DNA from: Phyto melanocephala
Lineage: Eukaryota > Arthropoda > Insecta > Diptera > Rhinophoridae
Assembly (NCBI GenBank): GCA_941918925.1
Contig: OW799233.1
Coordinates: forward strand, 28,836,421-28,900,420
Reading direction: 5' to 3'
Length of the DNA stretch: 64,000 nt
Part shown: piece by piece, positions 46,516 to 57,670 of the stretch
Layout: every line of letters begins with the position of its first letter
Numbering within the stretch: position 1 is the stretch's first letter
The notes under the pieces: model-generated
Told to the model about the DNA's origin: nothing
The model's input: only the letters and a program-made list of their open reading frames with translations
The model's database searches: none
Program-made: the position numbers and the translations under genes

Positions 46516-47443
46516 TTTATACATTTAAAGTGCCTTTCAAATTGTTTTTATATAAAAACAGCTTCGATGTAACCACTGTTTGAAACAAAAAATATATTAA
46601 CAAAACAAATATATGCATACATTAGGAGAAAGAAAACAATTTACCAATACATAATATTAAAATAATATAATTTCATATTATTTAATACACTAGCCCAAAA
46701 ATAAAAACATTGAAAAGCACCCACACATTTACATCATAAAAGAAAACATAAAAGAAAAATAAATTGCACGTTACAAATTGTATGAAAATAGAAAAGGGTT
46801 ACAGCCATTTTTATGCTGGTTATACAAACATTGTAAACGATATTGTCATTTTATTTCAAGACCTCAAAAAATCAATTTTAAACTTCAAACAAAAAATAAA
46901 AAGGAAATATTTTATCTTTGCTTTTATCTAACCAATAAAAGTTTTAGTAGTGTGAATGTTATTAGCAAATATATTGGAAATATACATACATATGAATGTG
47001 TATAGTGAGCGTTTTTCCTATTTTGCAGCTGTTGAGATGTGTTTTTTTTACAAGAGTGTTTATAGGTGTATATATGTATATGTTGGATGGGTGTGGGGGG
47101 TGTGTGTTTAAATGAAGGCAATAAACACATAAATGTGTGTATAACATGCTAATGCTTTTATTTTGCTTTATTGTTTATTTTAACACTTCAGCATCATTGC
47201 ATTAACAAATAAAATGTCATTTGTATTTATTTTTGCTAAATATACAATTTTAGTACAAAAGCATTAAATACACATACACATACACACACGCACACAAGAT
47301 GTCATATCCTTATGTAAATGCAAATATAAAAATAACATAAAGTTTACATTACATACCTTAATATGTAATACATATTTGATGTCATAAAAGTGCATACATT
47401 CTTATATATATGTATATGTATATATTATATAGATTTTGTTATT
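46516..47443. other. No recognisable gene
   Basis: AT-rich DNA with short CACA/TATG patches (for example 47270-47295). The overlapping minus frames at 46924-47147 are chance products of T/G-rich sequence. Confidence 0.45.
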
Positions 47444-48480
47444 TTTATACCCGCCACCAAAAAAATGGTGGGGGTATATTCATTTTGTCATTCCGTTTGT
47501 AACACATCGAAATATCCATTTTAGACCCCATAAAGTATATATATTCTGAATCGGGGTTTGATTTGATGACGATCTAGCTATGTCCGTCCGTCTGTCCGTC
47601 TGTCCGTCTGTTGAAAGCACGATAGAGGTCGCACCGAAAAAGCTAAAGGGCTCAAATGTTGCCAGAATCTTTCTTATAGACAAGGTTTGTTTGGTATTGA
47701 AAATGGGCTAAATCGGAATATTAGAAAGAGAGTTATAGCTCGTAAAGCAAGAATAGGTCGAAAAAACCGTGTCCTTCAAACATCGAAAAAAAAGGAATTG
47801 TGTCCAAACGCATAAACGTAGAGTCATGAAACTTCGAATATATATTTCTCGAGTCAAAAGAATATTTCTCCCCAAAAATTGCTTAAGTCTATGCATTAGA
47901 AAAGGAGTTATAGGTCAAAATGTACGAAAATTTATACCGCTCAGTGTATATTTGAAGTTTAAAACGTAATAAAACTGACAAAACTATATGTACGGTTCTG
48001 AAATTTTGCAAACATGGTTTTTTAGTCAAAGTCTTCGTTATAACGGAAAATAAATGTGTCACGCCCACTTTTTTTTTAAATTTTTATAAAAATATATTAG
48101 TCATATTCATTAGCATTTATTCATTGCAGATGGCGACATCTGTTGAAGGCGCCACTACATTTTGCAAACACTGAGGATGATGTCTTTGCTAAACAGCACG
48201 TAGAACACTAGATGACTCTAGTAACATTTTTTTGCACAAACTACAAAGGAATTTTATAGGGGTTTGTGAAAACGAAAATGACCGAAGTTTGTTGACAAAA
48301 ATTAACTAGAGTAATGATTTGTGCCCAACTTTACATATAGTTGTACACACAGTTTTATGAGGTTTAAGATTTAAAAATATTTTAAAAAAATGTGCATCAG
48401 TAGATTTAAAATAAGTATTTGAATATTTAAAATACATATTTTAACAAATTTTTTTTTTATCTATCTATTCTTTTGTAAAG
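47444..48480 (+). mobile_element. mini-me/DINE-1-like element, 3-prime truncated
   Basis: The full left end (TATACCCGCCACC, hairpin with GGTGGGGG), AAAGTATATATATTC core and ATGTCCGTCCGTCTGTCCGT tract are present. The body runs to about 48110, after which it diverges from other copies and meets a mariner-type terminus at 48481. The 3-prime hairpin is not found before the next left end at 48966. Confidence 0.8.
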
Positions 48481-48790
48481 GGTGGTTAAATTTTAAGGGC
48501 CACAGGGTGATTCAAAATAGACATGCTCAGCATTTTGCTAAAACAGGAAATTTATTAGTAAGATTTTGATTTTTAAAGTTCTATAACATTTTACTTTTAG
48601 AAGATTTTCAAACGAAATAAGTTTTGTATAATTTTAAAATTTGTTAGCCATTAATACATGAAAATAAATTGTTTATAATGTTTAGAAATAATTTTTTTTT
48701 TTATCTTTAGGTCTAAATTTTCCTAAATTCCTTTTTTTAATACACCATAACTTCTAGAAAACATAAGATAACAAAAAGAAATTAGCACCA
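48481..48790 (+). mobile_element. Mariner-type terminal fragment, inverted relative to other mini-me copies
   Basis: It begins GGGTGGTTAAATTTTAAGGG and CCACAGGGTGATTCAAAATA. It continues with sequence that is the reverse complement of about 8040-8290, 58890-59150 and 63600-63860. No protein frame is left. Confidence 0.65.
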
Positions 48791-49854
48791 TTTAGTAGAT
48801 AAAACTCTCCTCTATACCCCTATACCCCATTTTATACCCGTTACGATCCGACCGTGATCAGCAGATCAATTTTTGTGACACAAGGTCAAATATTTTTTGC
48901 AAAATTTTAGTAAAAGAGCTAAACAAATTTTTTTGTAAAGTGTTTTTTTGAAGTATTTGAGTTTTTATATCCGCCACCAAAAAAATGGTATGTATATTCT
49001 TAATCGGAGTTTTATTTGACGACGATCTAGCTATGTCCGTCCGTATGTCCGTCTGTTAAAAGCACGATAGAGGTCAAATCGAAGAAGCTAGTCGGCTCAA
49101 ATTTTGCCAGAATATGTCTTATACACAAGGTTTGTTTGGAATAGAAAATTGGCTAAATCGGAGTATAAGGAAGAAAGAAAAATTGCCTAAATGCATGTAT
49201 TAGGAAGGGAGTTAGAGATCAAAATGTACGAAAATTTATACCGCGCAGTGTATTTTCCAATATGCTAAAAATTCTAAACCTAATAAGAGTGACAAATTTA
49301 GATCTACGATTCTGAAATTTTGCAGGAATTGCTTTTTGGTCAAAGGCTTTCTTCTGACGGAAAATAAATGTGACACGCCAACCTCCCATACAACGTTTTC
49401 TCTCAAATTCTTATAATTTCTCTATAAATCGAATAATAAAGGACTTTATTGAAATATCTAAGTTGTATTTATTAGCATAAATAACTTCGACACACCTACT
49501 ATAACGCTCACTTTCCACGTTATTTACTGTTAATGAAATTTAAATTTATAAAACCGACAAAATTAGAGGTATGATGATAAAATTTGCTACGGAAATCCTT
49601 CTAGTCAATGTTATTGTTATGCCAGAAAATTTAGGTGACACGCCCACTCTTACGCCCACATCCTATATAATGCTTTATTTCAAATTCATATAATTTCTCA
49701 ATGAATAAATATTTTGGAAGAATTATGGACTATATTGAAATATCTAAGTTGTATTTATTAGCAGAAATTTTATTGACACGCTTACTTTAACGCCCATTTT
49801 CACTGAAACACTTAATTTACGAAAACATTTTACCAGCATATCCAAGTTATAAAG

Positions 49855-50323
49855 GGTGGTTAAATTTTAAGGGCCGATGTTGATTTTGAATAAAACACAA
49901 ATTATTATCATTTCTTTTTTAATGATAATATTTGTATGGTTCAATTATGTATGGAACAAAATATCGGCCAAATGGCCCCGCGACCTCAACGGCACACCTC
50001 GATCCGATAGTCCAAATTTTAAATAACATTGCTGATGCTCAATTGTTTGGCACGATGATGAGTCGAAGTTGACTGTTTTTTTGCCACACTATCGCGATAA
50101 ACAGCAATGCTTCTCATTTAACGAATTTAGAAGGCATTCATAGATGTTCTAACATTTTATACAGACCTGGGGCCGAATTACGGCATTCGATATCGATCGA
50201 AATTGTACTCGAACGATCGAGTATGCTATTGGTATATAGATTCTAATAAGAGTTTTCAAATTTCGATCACGTTCGAGTGCCGTAATTCGGCCTCTGTTTT
50301 AAATTTAAAATTTAACCACCCTC
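49855..50323 (-). mobile_element. Mariner deletion derivative with TIRs
   Basis: The left end is GGGTGGTTAAATTTTAAGGG and the right end AAATTTAACCACCC. The inside at about 49960-50100 is C-terminal transposase sequence on the minus strand, parallel to 59460-59600. A GGCATTCGATC palindromic MITE (50169-50292) has inserted close to the right end. Confidence 0.75.
50169..50292. mobile_element. GGCATTCGATC palindromic MITE, copy 3
   Basis: GGGGCCGAATTACGGCATTC at the left and GAGTGCCGTAATTCGGCC at the right pair. The insertion interrupts a mariner string that is unbroken at 59660 (ACAGACCTGCTTTG), which gives an empty-site comparison. Confidence 0.85.
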
Positions 50324-50432
50324 TACAAAGAAAGCCATTAACAAAATAATAATTATTGTGCTTTAAATGTACTTAAAATTGGTGGTGGGTATAAAAGATT
50401 CGGCACAGCCGAATATAGTGCTCTTACTTGTT

Positions 50433-50925
50433 TTTTTTTTCTTTGTCAATATTGTCTTTTTAAAAAGTTTCCCTAACACAAAGCATACATTTTCAATTTT
50501 CAAAAATTCCCTCAACTTTAAATGTATTCAAGTTTTCTTTATACTTTTATACGTAAGTGTGTGTACATTTGTTAATAAAATAGATTCATGCAATAGCTTT
50601 ATTATCAAAATATTATTGCAAATCATTGTAACAGTTGATAGTTTAAAGACTGCTATTAAAAAGAAAACTTTAAGTGAATCATGTACGAATTCGAATACAA
50701 ACATCTACGTTCAATATAAATATTATTTAGAGTGATTATTAAATATTCAATATTATATTTTGAATATTTAAAATACATACTTATGTGATTGCAAAGTTTC
50801 AGATTAATTAAATTACTAAGTATTTCAACGAGTGTGTTTATAGAGATGAATTTTTGAAAAATAAAATATTAGTAAAAACGAAGAAAATCTAAAAAATTTC
50901 ACAGGAAGGAGTCCAGCATTAGGGA
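50433..50925. other. No recognisable feature
   Basis: AT-rich spacer. The 122-codon frame at 50367-50735 begins inside the mini-me end hairpin and is not a gene. Confidence 0.5.
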
Positions 50926-50929
50926 TACT

Positions 50930-51765
50930 AAATAAAATAAAAAGTTTGCCCTTAACTACTGGGCCTAACTGGACTATCAATTATTCACCAAAAAATATTT
51001 CTTGGGTATATCTCATCCATTAGCTCTTGAATTGTTGCTGGCTTATCGCCATACAACTTTTCTTTCAAATAACCCCAAAGAAAGAAGTCCAACGGTGTCA
51101 AATTACATGAACTTGGCAGCCAATTGAGATCGCCACCATGTGAAATAACACGTGTGTGGCAAGTGGCACCATCCTGTTAAAACCACATATCGTCAACATT
51201 CATATCTTCCAATTCGGGCCATAAAAAAATTGGTTATCATCTCACGATAGCGAACACCATTCACAGTAAATGCCTGACCAGCCTCATTTTGGAAAAAATA
51301 CGGCCCGATGATGCCGCCAGCCCATAAACCGAACCAAACAGTCACTCTTTGTGGGTGCATTGGTTTTTGGACAAACACTCTTGGATTATCATTCGCCCAA
51401 ATGCGGCAATTCTGCTTATTGAGGTGAAAATATGCCTCATTACTGAAGATGATTTTCTTCGAAAACTGATCATCCACGGTTGCCATATCTTGCCACCATT
51501 CTGACCATTGACTACGTTTGAAATGGTCAAGAGGCTTAAGTTCTTGAGTCAATTGCACCTTGTAAATGCAAGTCTTTATGCGTAGTGTTCATCAACGTCG
51601 AGCGTGAGAGGTGCAATTGTTTGGCACGACGTCGAGTTGAGGTGGACGGCTCTTCAGCCACACTATAGGGAACGGCAGCTACATTTTCTGTAGTACGAGC
51701 TGTACGAGCATGCACTGGTGTTTTTACATTTTCTACAGAACCGGTTTGACGTTCAGGTGCGGTTC
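50930..51765 (-). mobile_element. Decayed mariner-family transposon, best preserved copy
   Basis: On the minus strand, 51558-51193 reads MQLTQELKPLDHFKRSQWSE, KKIIFSNEAYFHLNKQNC, HPQRVTVWFGLWAGG, IIGPYFFQNEAGQAFTVNG and RYREMITNFFMARI. The first catalytic Asp of the usual FSDEAHF is replaced by Asn (FSNEAYF). A frameshift near 51215 and a stop follow, then QDGATCH, GGDLNWLPSSCNLTPLDFFLWG and a Lys-rich tail down to about 50990. The N-terminal DNA-binding part upstream of 51560 is fragmented. It is inactive. Confidence 0.85.
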
Positions 51766-52815
51766 ACCTTTCACCTTTTTTAATTGTTTACTATATTGTA
51801 ATGGTCAAGTCCTTTTATTTAATAGCTTTTTTGTGAGGTTGAAGGGGGCGAAGTCATAATTTCTATTCTTAACTCCTTTTTCCGCCATTATATTATGGAT
51901 TTTAACTTTTCACTGTTTATGATATTTTACTATCCAAGTCCTTTCGTTTGATATCTATATTGAGGGCTTAAAGTGGGTACATATTTAATTAAATATTTAA
52001 TTGAACGTCATTTTGTAGTGGCGGAAATATTGGATTTTAAATCTTTTTATAATAGCTTTTATTTTGCTACTTAAGCTTTTGGTCTTGATACACATATTGT
52101 TTTTCTTTGTTGTCCAGCAGCTGAAAAAAAACGATGTTTGTTTTTAAATTTTAGGAAAAAATCTTAAGGACTTATACTTTAATGCTTATATCTCACTTAG
52201 TTCCAAATAAATTTGTCAGTTTTTTGCAAAAGTTATTGTCCAGGCTGCAGCTTGTATTCTGGTGTCTTTAGCATGCCCAAAATTAAATAAAGAGATTGTT
52301 AATATAATATATTTAAAAAACATATATTTTTTAAAATTAATTTTGCCTATAACTTTGTCGGTAAGTAACTGATTTTTTCAAAGACTTTTGGGAATATCTT
52401 TAAAGTTACTTTGTATTTTAAAAAGTAATTGAAGTCTCTATAAATTACGCTAGGACTGAAAAATGTTAAATTTTGTGGTAAAAATATGGGGAAGAACGGA
52501 GATAGTTTATTTCTTCATATCTCAGAAGGTTATAATGCGATCATGGTGGATTTTAACAGCGATTAATTTCCAGATGTTTAAAAAAGAATGATAGCACTCA
52601 GAAATATGAAAAACATGTGGATGCTTTTAAAACAGGATTTCAACCAACACACGGACAAATTGAAAAAAAGGACAGATTGATATTCCTCAATTGACTTCCC
52701 AGTAATAATATTTAAGCAAATATATACTTTATGGGGTTCGGAATGAATATTATAAAAATTAAAATTGAAATGACAAAGCTAAATATACCCTAGGCAACAC
52801 AGGCGAAGGGTTTAA
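51766..52815 (-). mobile_element. mini-me-like element, divergent subfamily
   Basis: Read on the minus strand from 52815: CCCTTCGCCTGTGTTGCCTA, GGGTATATTTAGC, GAACCCCATAAAGTATATAT, then a CTGTCC..TTTGTCCGTGTGTTGG tract. This is the same layout as the element at 4938-6160. The terminal hairpin end is missing, and the mariner copy abuts here. Confidence 0.65.
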
Positions 52816-54270
52816 TAAAAATACAATTTTTATGCGCTAAGAACTAGCGATACGTTTATGTTTAAAAGTATTGATATTTCGATAATTTAAAATACATGCA
52901 CATGCATATACTATATATTATTTGATGAAAAATTTTCAAAACTTTTAAATATTGTAATTAAAATTTCAGTTTTAATATTTTTTTAAAATACCACTGGATT
53001 ATTGTTTTTTCTTTCACATATCCAAACAGGTTTGTATATAATTGGTTTGTGCATAATTTAAAAATTATACATACACAGTTTGTCTTCTTGTGGTTTTTAC
53101 TATAATTCTTATCCTTTTTCTTAATTTCCATTTGTTAGCACACACTCATACTAATTTGTTTAATTTGCAAATCAATTGACATGTGTTTTCTGTAAAAAGC
53201 ATTTGCATTTTACCAGGCATTCTGATATCTTTTTAGTACAACTTCAATTGCATTAAGTAGTTGGAATAAATTTTAATTTTCTATATGAGTTTTCTAAATG
53301 TATTTATTCTTCTTTACATCTATTTTTTATCTAAAGTCAATTTAAAGTCTGTTTTGTTATAGTTATATGCACATATGTAAAATTTTTTTTGTTGGTTCGA
53401 ATCGTAAAGAATAAAATGTAATAAAAAACTAAATAAAATAAAATACATTTATATGTAAATCATTGTTTGTTATCTGCTAAAAATTGCATGAAAGAAATAA
53501 AGTATAAATAAGCATAAAATTCTTTGGTTTAACTTGATGAAAAATTACTCTACAATAGTTTGTCAATTATTCCACAAGTACGAATGTGAAAAAATTTCAT
53601 TTGTGCATATGTTTACATTAATGTGTATGAGTGTATTTTTCTGTGTTCGTATTAGTGTCTGGTTTGACATTTTTATATAGTTACAGCTGTGGTGTATTAT
53701 CTGTTCTACTGTGAAGTATATTTGTTACGCCTATCATTTGTTAAGATACTTATAAATACCACATTTCAAATTTACAAATACTTATACTGTCACATACGGA
53801 GTGTATGTCTGTGTATTTATCTTAGATGTCTTACAACTATATATTGTACAGTTTGTGGTTTTTATTGTAAATTTCTCTATTTTTCTAAAGTTTATTTTTT
53901 ATTTTTATTCCATATTTAATATTTTAGTCAAATACAATAACTTGTGGTTTGTTAACAAACAAATATACATTTTGTAATATTTTTAAGGAAAACGTATTTT
54001 ATTTATGCATTTATCTTTCCTTTTCTTATACCGTTTCGATTTGTAATCTGAAAATAGTTTTGGTTTTAATTGCTGAATTTTTTACCTTTTTTGTTGTGCA
54101 AATTTGATTGCAATTTACACTGAACTGCAGTGAAATGAACTTTCTTCATATCTAAATAGATTATTTAAGAGCTTTTATTTTGAAGTTATACAGGTATTTG
54201 CTAAGGTAAACCTACCATCAATAATCAAAAAAACGTATTTAAGTCGATAACCGAGTGCTCAGGTATCATT
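52816..54270. other. No recognisable gene
   Basis: AT-rich noncoding DNA. The 76-codon frame at 53689-53919 is Tyr/Leu/Phe-rich with no family resemblance. Confidence 0.45.
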
Positions 54271-54274
54271 TTAT

Positions 54275-54980
54275 ACAGGATGGTCCAACCTAAACGCATG
54301 ACAGCCAGAGGACTATCCTTATATTTTTTATTATGATAGAAGGATCTATTACATTACGTATGAAACAAAATATTGGCCAATAGTTACTACGACTTTGTTG
54401 GCATATTTTCAACCGGAGGTCTATATTTTCAATGATATTGAAACATAATTGAATATCAATGTCGTTAATATGCCGAATTAGCTCAATCTTTAATTCTTGA
54501 ATTGTTTTTCATATTGACGTTCACTTAATCTCATAAATCTCGTTGAATGGGCTCTTAAATCTCATCGAATGGAAGTAAAACCAGATTTGTATCATCAATT
54601 CATCCTTAGCATTGAGGCTAATTTCTGGTTGCACTTGTATGTAAGCAAGCAGTATTGTTGCTTTTGAAAGAAACTTAAACCTTATGAGTCCATTTAAATT
54701 CCATTATATCTCAAAAAGACACTGTTTGGTATGGATTAAATCCGGTGCAAATATTACCATGAATGTGATTCGTAGTTCTTCTATTCCTAATGCCTTTGTA
54801 AATAATTTATTTCATTTAAAGGAAAACATGGCAACATGGTATATAGTACGTAAAATTATTTCATTGTCGAGCCAAACATTCGGAGACCGCATTTTCTCTA
54901 GGCAAGGAGATGTGAATTGGCTAACTAGTTCGACTGATTTGACACCAGCGAAGATTGATCATTTAAAAGTCAGCCTTTGA
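54275..54980 (+). mobile_element. Composite decayed mariner remnants in opposite orientations
   Basis: 54290-54560 carries C-terminal transposase sequence on the minus strand, next to a terminus-like TACAGGATGGTCCAACC at 54275. 54600-54980 carries plus-strand sequence: LSIEANFWLHLYVSKQ, then in the frame at 54684 IVRKIISLSSQTFGDRIFSR and QGDVNWLTSSTDLTP. Stops and shifts throughout show it is inactive. Confidence 0.7.
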
Positions 54981-54994
54981 CGTAATAATATAAG

Positions 54995-55165
54995 TTTTTG
55001 TGGTATAAAATATATAGAAAATAAAAGATCGGTGCAACATACATTTATTTCAACTAACATACGGACAGACGGACATTTATCTATGGACTTCCATGTTCAT
55101 AACGTTTTAAAAATATATACTTTTTAGGATCGTAATTGAATATTGTATAATATATAATATCAAAA
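54995..55165 (-). mobile_element. mini-me core fragment
   Basis: ACATACGGACAGACGGACAT and AAATATATACTTTTTAGGAT are the reverse complements of the (GTCY)n tract and the AAAGTATATA core. Neither end is present. Confidence 0.5.
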
Positions 55166-56153
55166 AACGATATGAAATATTACGTCCAAAGAATGTTGGG
55201 TGGTGTTATTTTTGAAAACGAGAAAAAAAGTTAAGCTGTGCACTACCAACATTAAGTGATGTGAATAGATTTTGTACAAGTAGCTGATTTTGAATCGCTG
55301 CCTTTCATATTTCAGTTTCATTGAGCTTTATGTAACAATTACTGTCAGTCGAAATTTTTTACTTTTACGGGAAAATATCCCATTGTGCGGTTTATGATAA
55401 AAATTGATCGCATACAAAGCTTTCTCTGTATTTTGATGAAATCATTTAGAATAATTCTCTGACATCATTCGAATTTTGCTAAAATTTTACCAAAAGACTT
55501 TATGCATACAGTGTTTTAAGGAAATCTTCATAAAAGTTAATAGTCTATAAGTTAAATAAAATAATAAAGAATTTCTGCGCCCAGAAAACAGTACTTATAA
55601 TTGCTATGATATTGCTCACCTGCTTAGCCATAAAGTTTGCAGATAACGAGTCAGCATGATGGTCATGTGAAATGTGTCTAAATTATTTTGGAGACTACTT
55701 TATGTGGAACGAATTAGTGCATTCCGCTACTACAGTTATACCTTTTACCAAAGATTAGTTTTAAAATGTTTGTTTGGTTACTTTAAAAACTTAAAATCAA
55801 TTTTTAATAAATATTTAATTATTTCTTAAAGATGGTAAATATTATTGTGCCTAAGAAAACCCCAATAACTCTGTATTAGTTTGGCTTCTTTGAATTAAGA
55901 CACATTGTATTTGCTTTGTTTCAATATTTAAATTACCTTGATGTATGTAGCACAAAGTCTTAACTATTTAATTTTTAAACGTATTTTGTTTCTCGCTCTT
56001 TTTAAACATGGCATACAATTAAGTATGTATATAGTACTTATAACTTCTAACATATGTATTATTATTTTACTTGTATGTACGTTGTGCCTGCATTACCGAA
56101 TGTTGTGTATAGTTATGGGTGCAAAAGCCGGCATTTTTATAACATTTTCTGTC
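55166..56153. other. No recognisable feature
   Basis: AT-rich spacer before the foldback element. Confidence 0.45.
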
Positions 56154-57096
56154 GGGGGGGTGCTTTAATACCATGTGAGATAAGGCCATGTTGGCCTTAT
56201 TGCTCAATTGAATGGGAGACAAAGCCATAATGGCCTTATTGCCCAATAATTGAGAGGTAAGGCCATATTTAAAATTTTGCGAAATGAGAGATAAAGCCAT
56301 ATTTTTTTTTGGCAAATGAGAGATAAAGCCATATTTTTTCAGAATGTTGTTATAATTATTTTTATAATCAATTAATTTTTATTCTTGTGACGCACGCAGG
56401 AAAACTTTATTCAGCGAAGCCACCTGCCGCGTCCAACTGGAGGAGAAAACCCGTAAGCACGGCCGCAGGCCGCCACGCGGAAAAACTTTAGTATGCGAAG
56501 CCAGATTCCAATAATAATAACATTCTGTAAAAAATGTCTTCTAGGAGACACTAAAGTAAAGTATTGTAATCTGGCCTCGCGTATTAAAGTTTTTCTGCGT
56601 TGCGGCCTGCGCCCGTGCTTACGGGTTTTCTCCTCCAGTTGGACGCGGCAGGTGGCTTCGCTGAATAAAGTTTTCCTGCGTGCGTCACAAAAATAAAAAA
56701 AGTTCTTTTCCTGGAAACAGTAAAGTTAAGTATTGAAATCTGGCCTCGCATACTAAGGTCTTTCCGAGTGGCGGCCTGCGGCCGCGCTTACGGGTTTTCT
56801 CCTCCAGTTTGACGCGGCAGGTGGCTTCGCTGAATTAAGTTTTCCTGCGTGCCTCACAGGAATAAAAATTAATTAATTATAAAAATAAGAAAACTATTAA
56901 TCAATGTAAAATGCAAAAGTTCTTAAAAACTGAAATGAGAGATAAAGCCATTTTCTAATATTGCTAATGTGAGATAAGGCCATGATGGCTTTACCTCTCA
57001 TTCAAATTAAAAAAAAATAAAAAAGGTTTTATCTCTCTACTGAATGAGAGATAAAGCCATCATGGCCTTATCTCACATGGTATTAAAGCACCCCCC
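56154..57096. mobile_element. Foldback-type element with repeated GAGATAAGGCCAT arms
   Basis: The ends GGGGGGTGCTTTAATACCAT and ATGGTATTAAAGCACCCCCC are inverted repeats. Flanks TTTTCTGTC and TTTTCTGAC suggest a 9-bp target duplication with one mismatch. Both arms hold several copies of (A)GAGATAAAGCCAT, often followed by its inverse ATGGCCTTAT. The core (56350-56885) is a separate GC-rich inverted-repeat structure. No protein frame is recognised. Confidence 0.8.
56350..56885. repeat. GC-rich nested inverted-repeat core, three arms
   Basis: The left arm (56391-56505) contains GCGAAGCCACCTGCCGCGTC and GGAGGAGAAAACCCGTAAGC. Two complementary arms follow, at 56569-56690 and 56741-56860, containing GCTTACGGGTTTTCTCCTCC and GACGCGGCAGGTGGCTTCGC. 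Flanking AT-rich strings (TAATTTTTATTC and GAATAAAAATTAATTA) are also inverted. GC content is far above the surrounding DNA. It is probably a second element inserted in the foldback element, with one arm duplicated. Confidence 0.8.
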
Positions 57097-57670
57097 TTTT
57101 CTGACAGCATGAAATGGCTGTGTTGCTTGTGTTTAATAATTTAATTCTCTTAAATTTTCATGACATTCACAATCGCACAGAGGAATTTTAAGGTTTTGCT
57201 ACTTTACTATTTTTGTCTTGGTTAATTTTTCAAGAATGTTTTTAATGCTTGTGAATATTTTTATACACTGATAAAGCCATTAAAAATTGTTTAAAATTAA
57301 GGTTTATGTTTGATTTGTTATTATTTTAATTAAAATATGTTTTTAGTTTATTTATACTGACAGTTTTCTTTAAGCAACAACAGTAAGATGTTAATGAAAC
57401 TGTTACTCAATTGTTTCACTAATTCATTTAGAATAGTTGTTAAATAACTAATACAACATGTTGCATTCTTTTTCAAGAATTCACCACGTGTGTAAATAAT
57501 AGTTTTACTGAGTTAAGGATTTGAAAAAAAAACAATAATGGAAAATTATAAAAAGCAATAGTGGCGATTGATCAAAAAAGAGGTGAAAATAACGATAAAG
57601 CAAAAACATATTTTTTATCTAGTTGTGATTGATTATTTTTATAGTCGTCAGTTGATTATTTTTTTTAATT
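57097..57670. other. No recognisable feature
   Basis: AT-rich spacer before the next mini-me copy. Confidence 0.5.

Larger units (their letters stand above)
48966..50432 (+). mobile_element. mini-me/DINE-1-like element carrying a mariner derivative
   Basis: It starts TATATCCGCCACCAAAAAAA, with the GTCC/GTAT tract at about 49035. It ends with GGTGGTGGGTATAAAAGATT, the hairpin TTCGGCACAGCCGAA and CTCTTACTTGTTT at about 50432. A mariner deletion derivative lies inside at 49855-50323. Confidence 0.8.

Noticed and set aside
56391..56860. Bacterial contamination as the source of the GC-rich core
   Set aside because: It is arranged as inverted arms inside a transposon with AT-rich inverted flanks, and no bacterial frame is visible, so an in-genome element is more likely.
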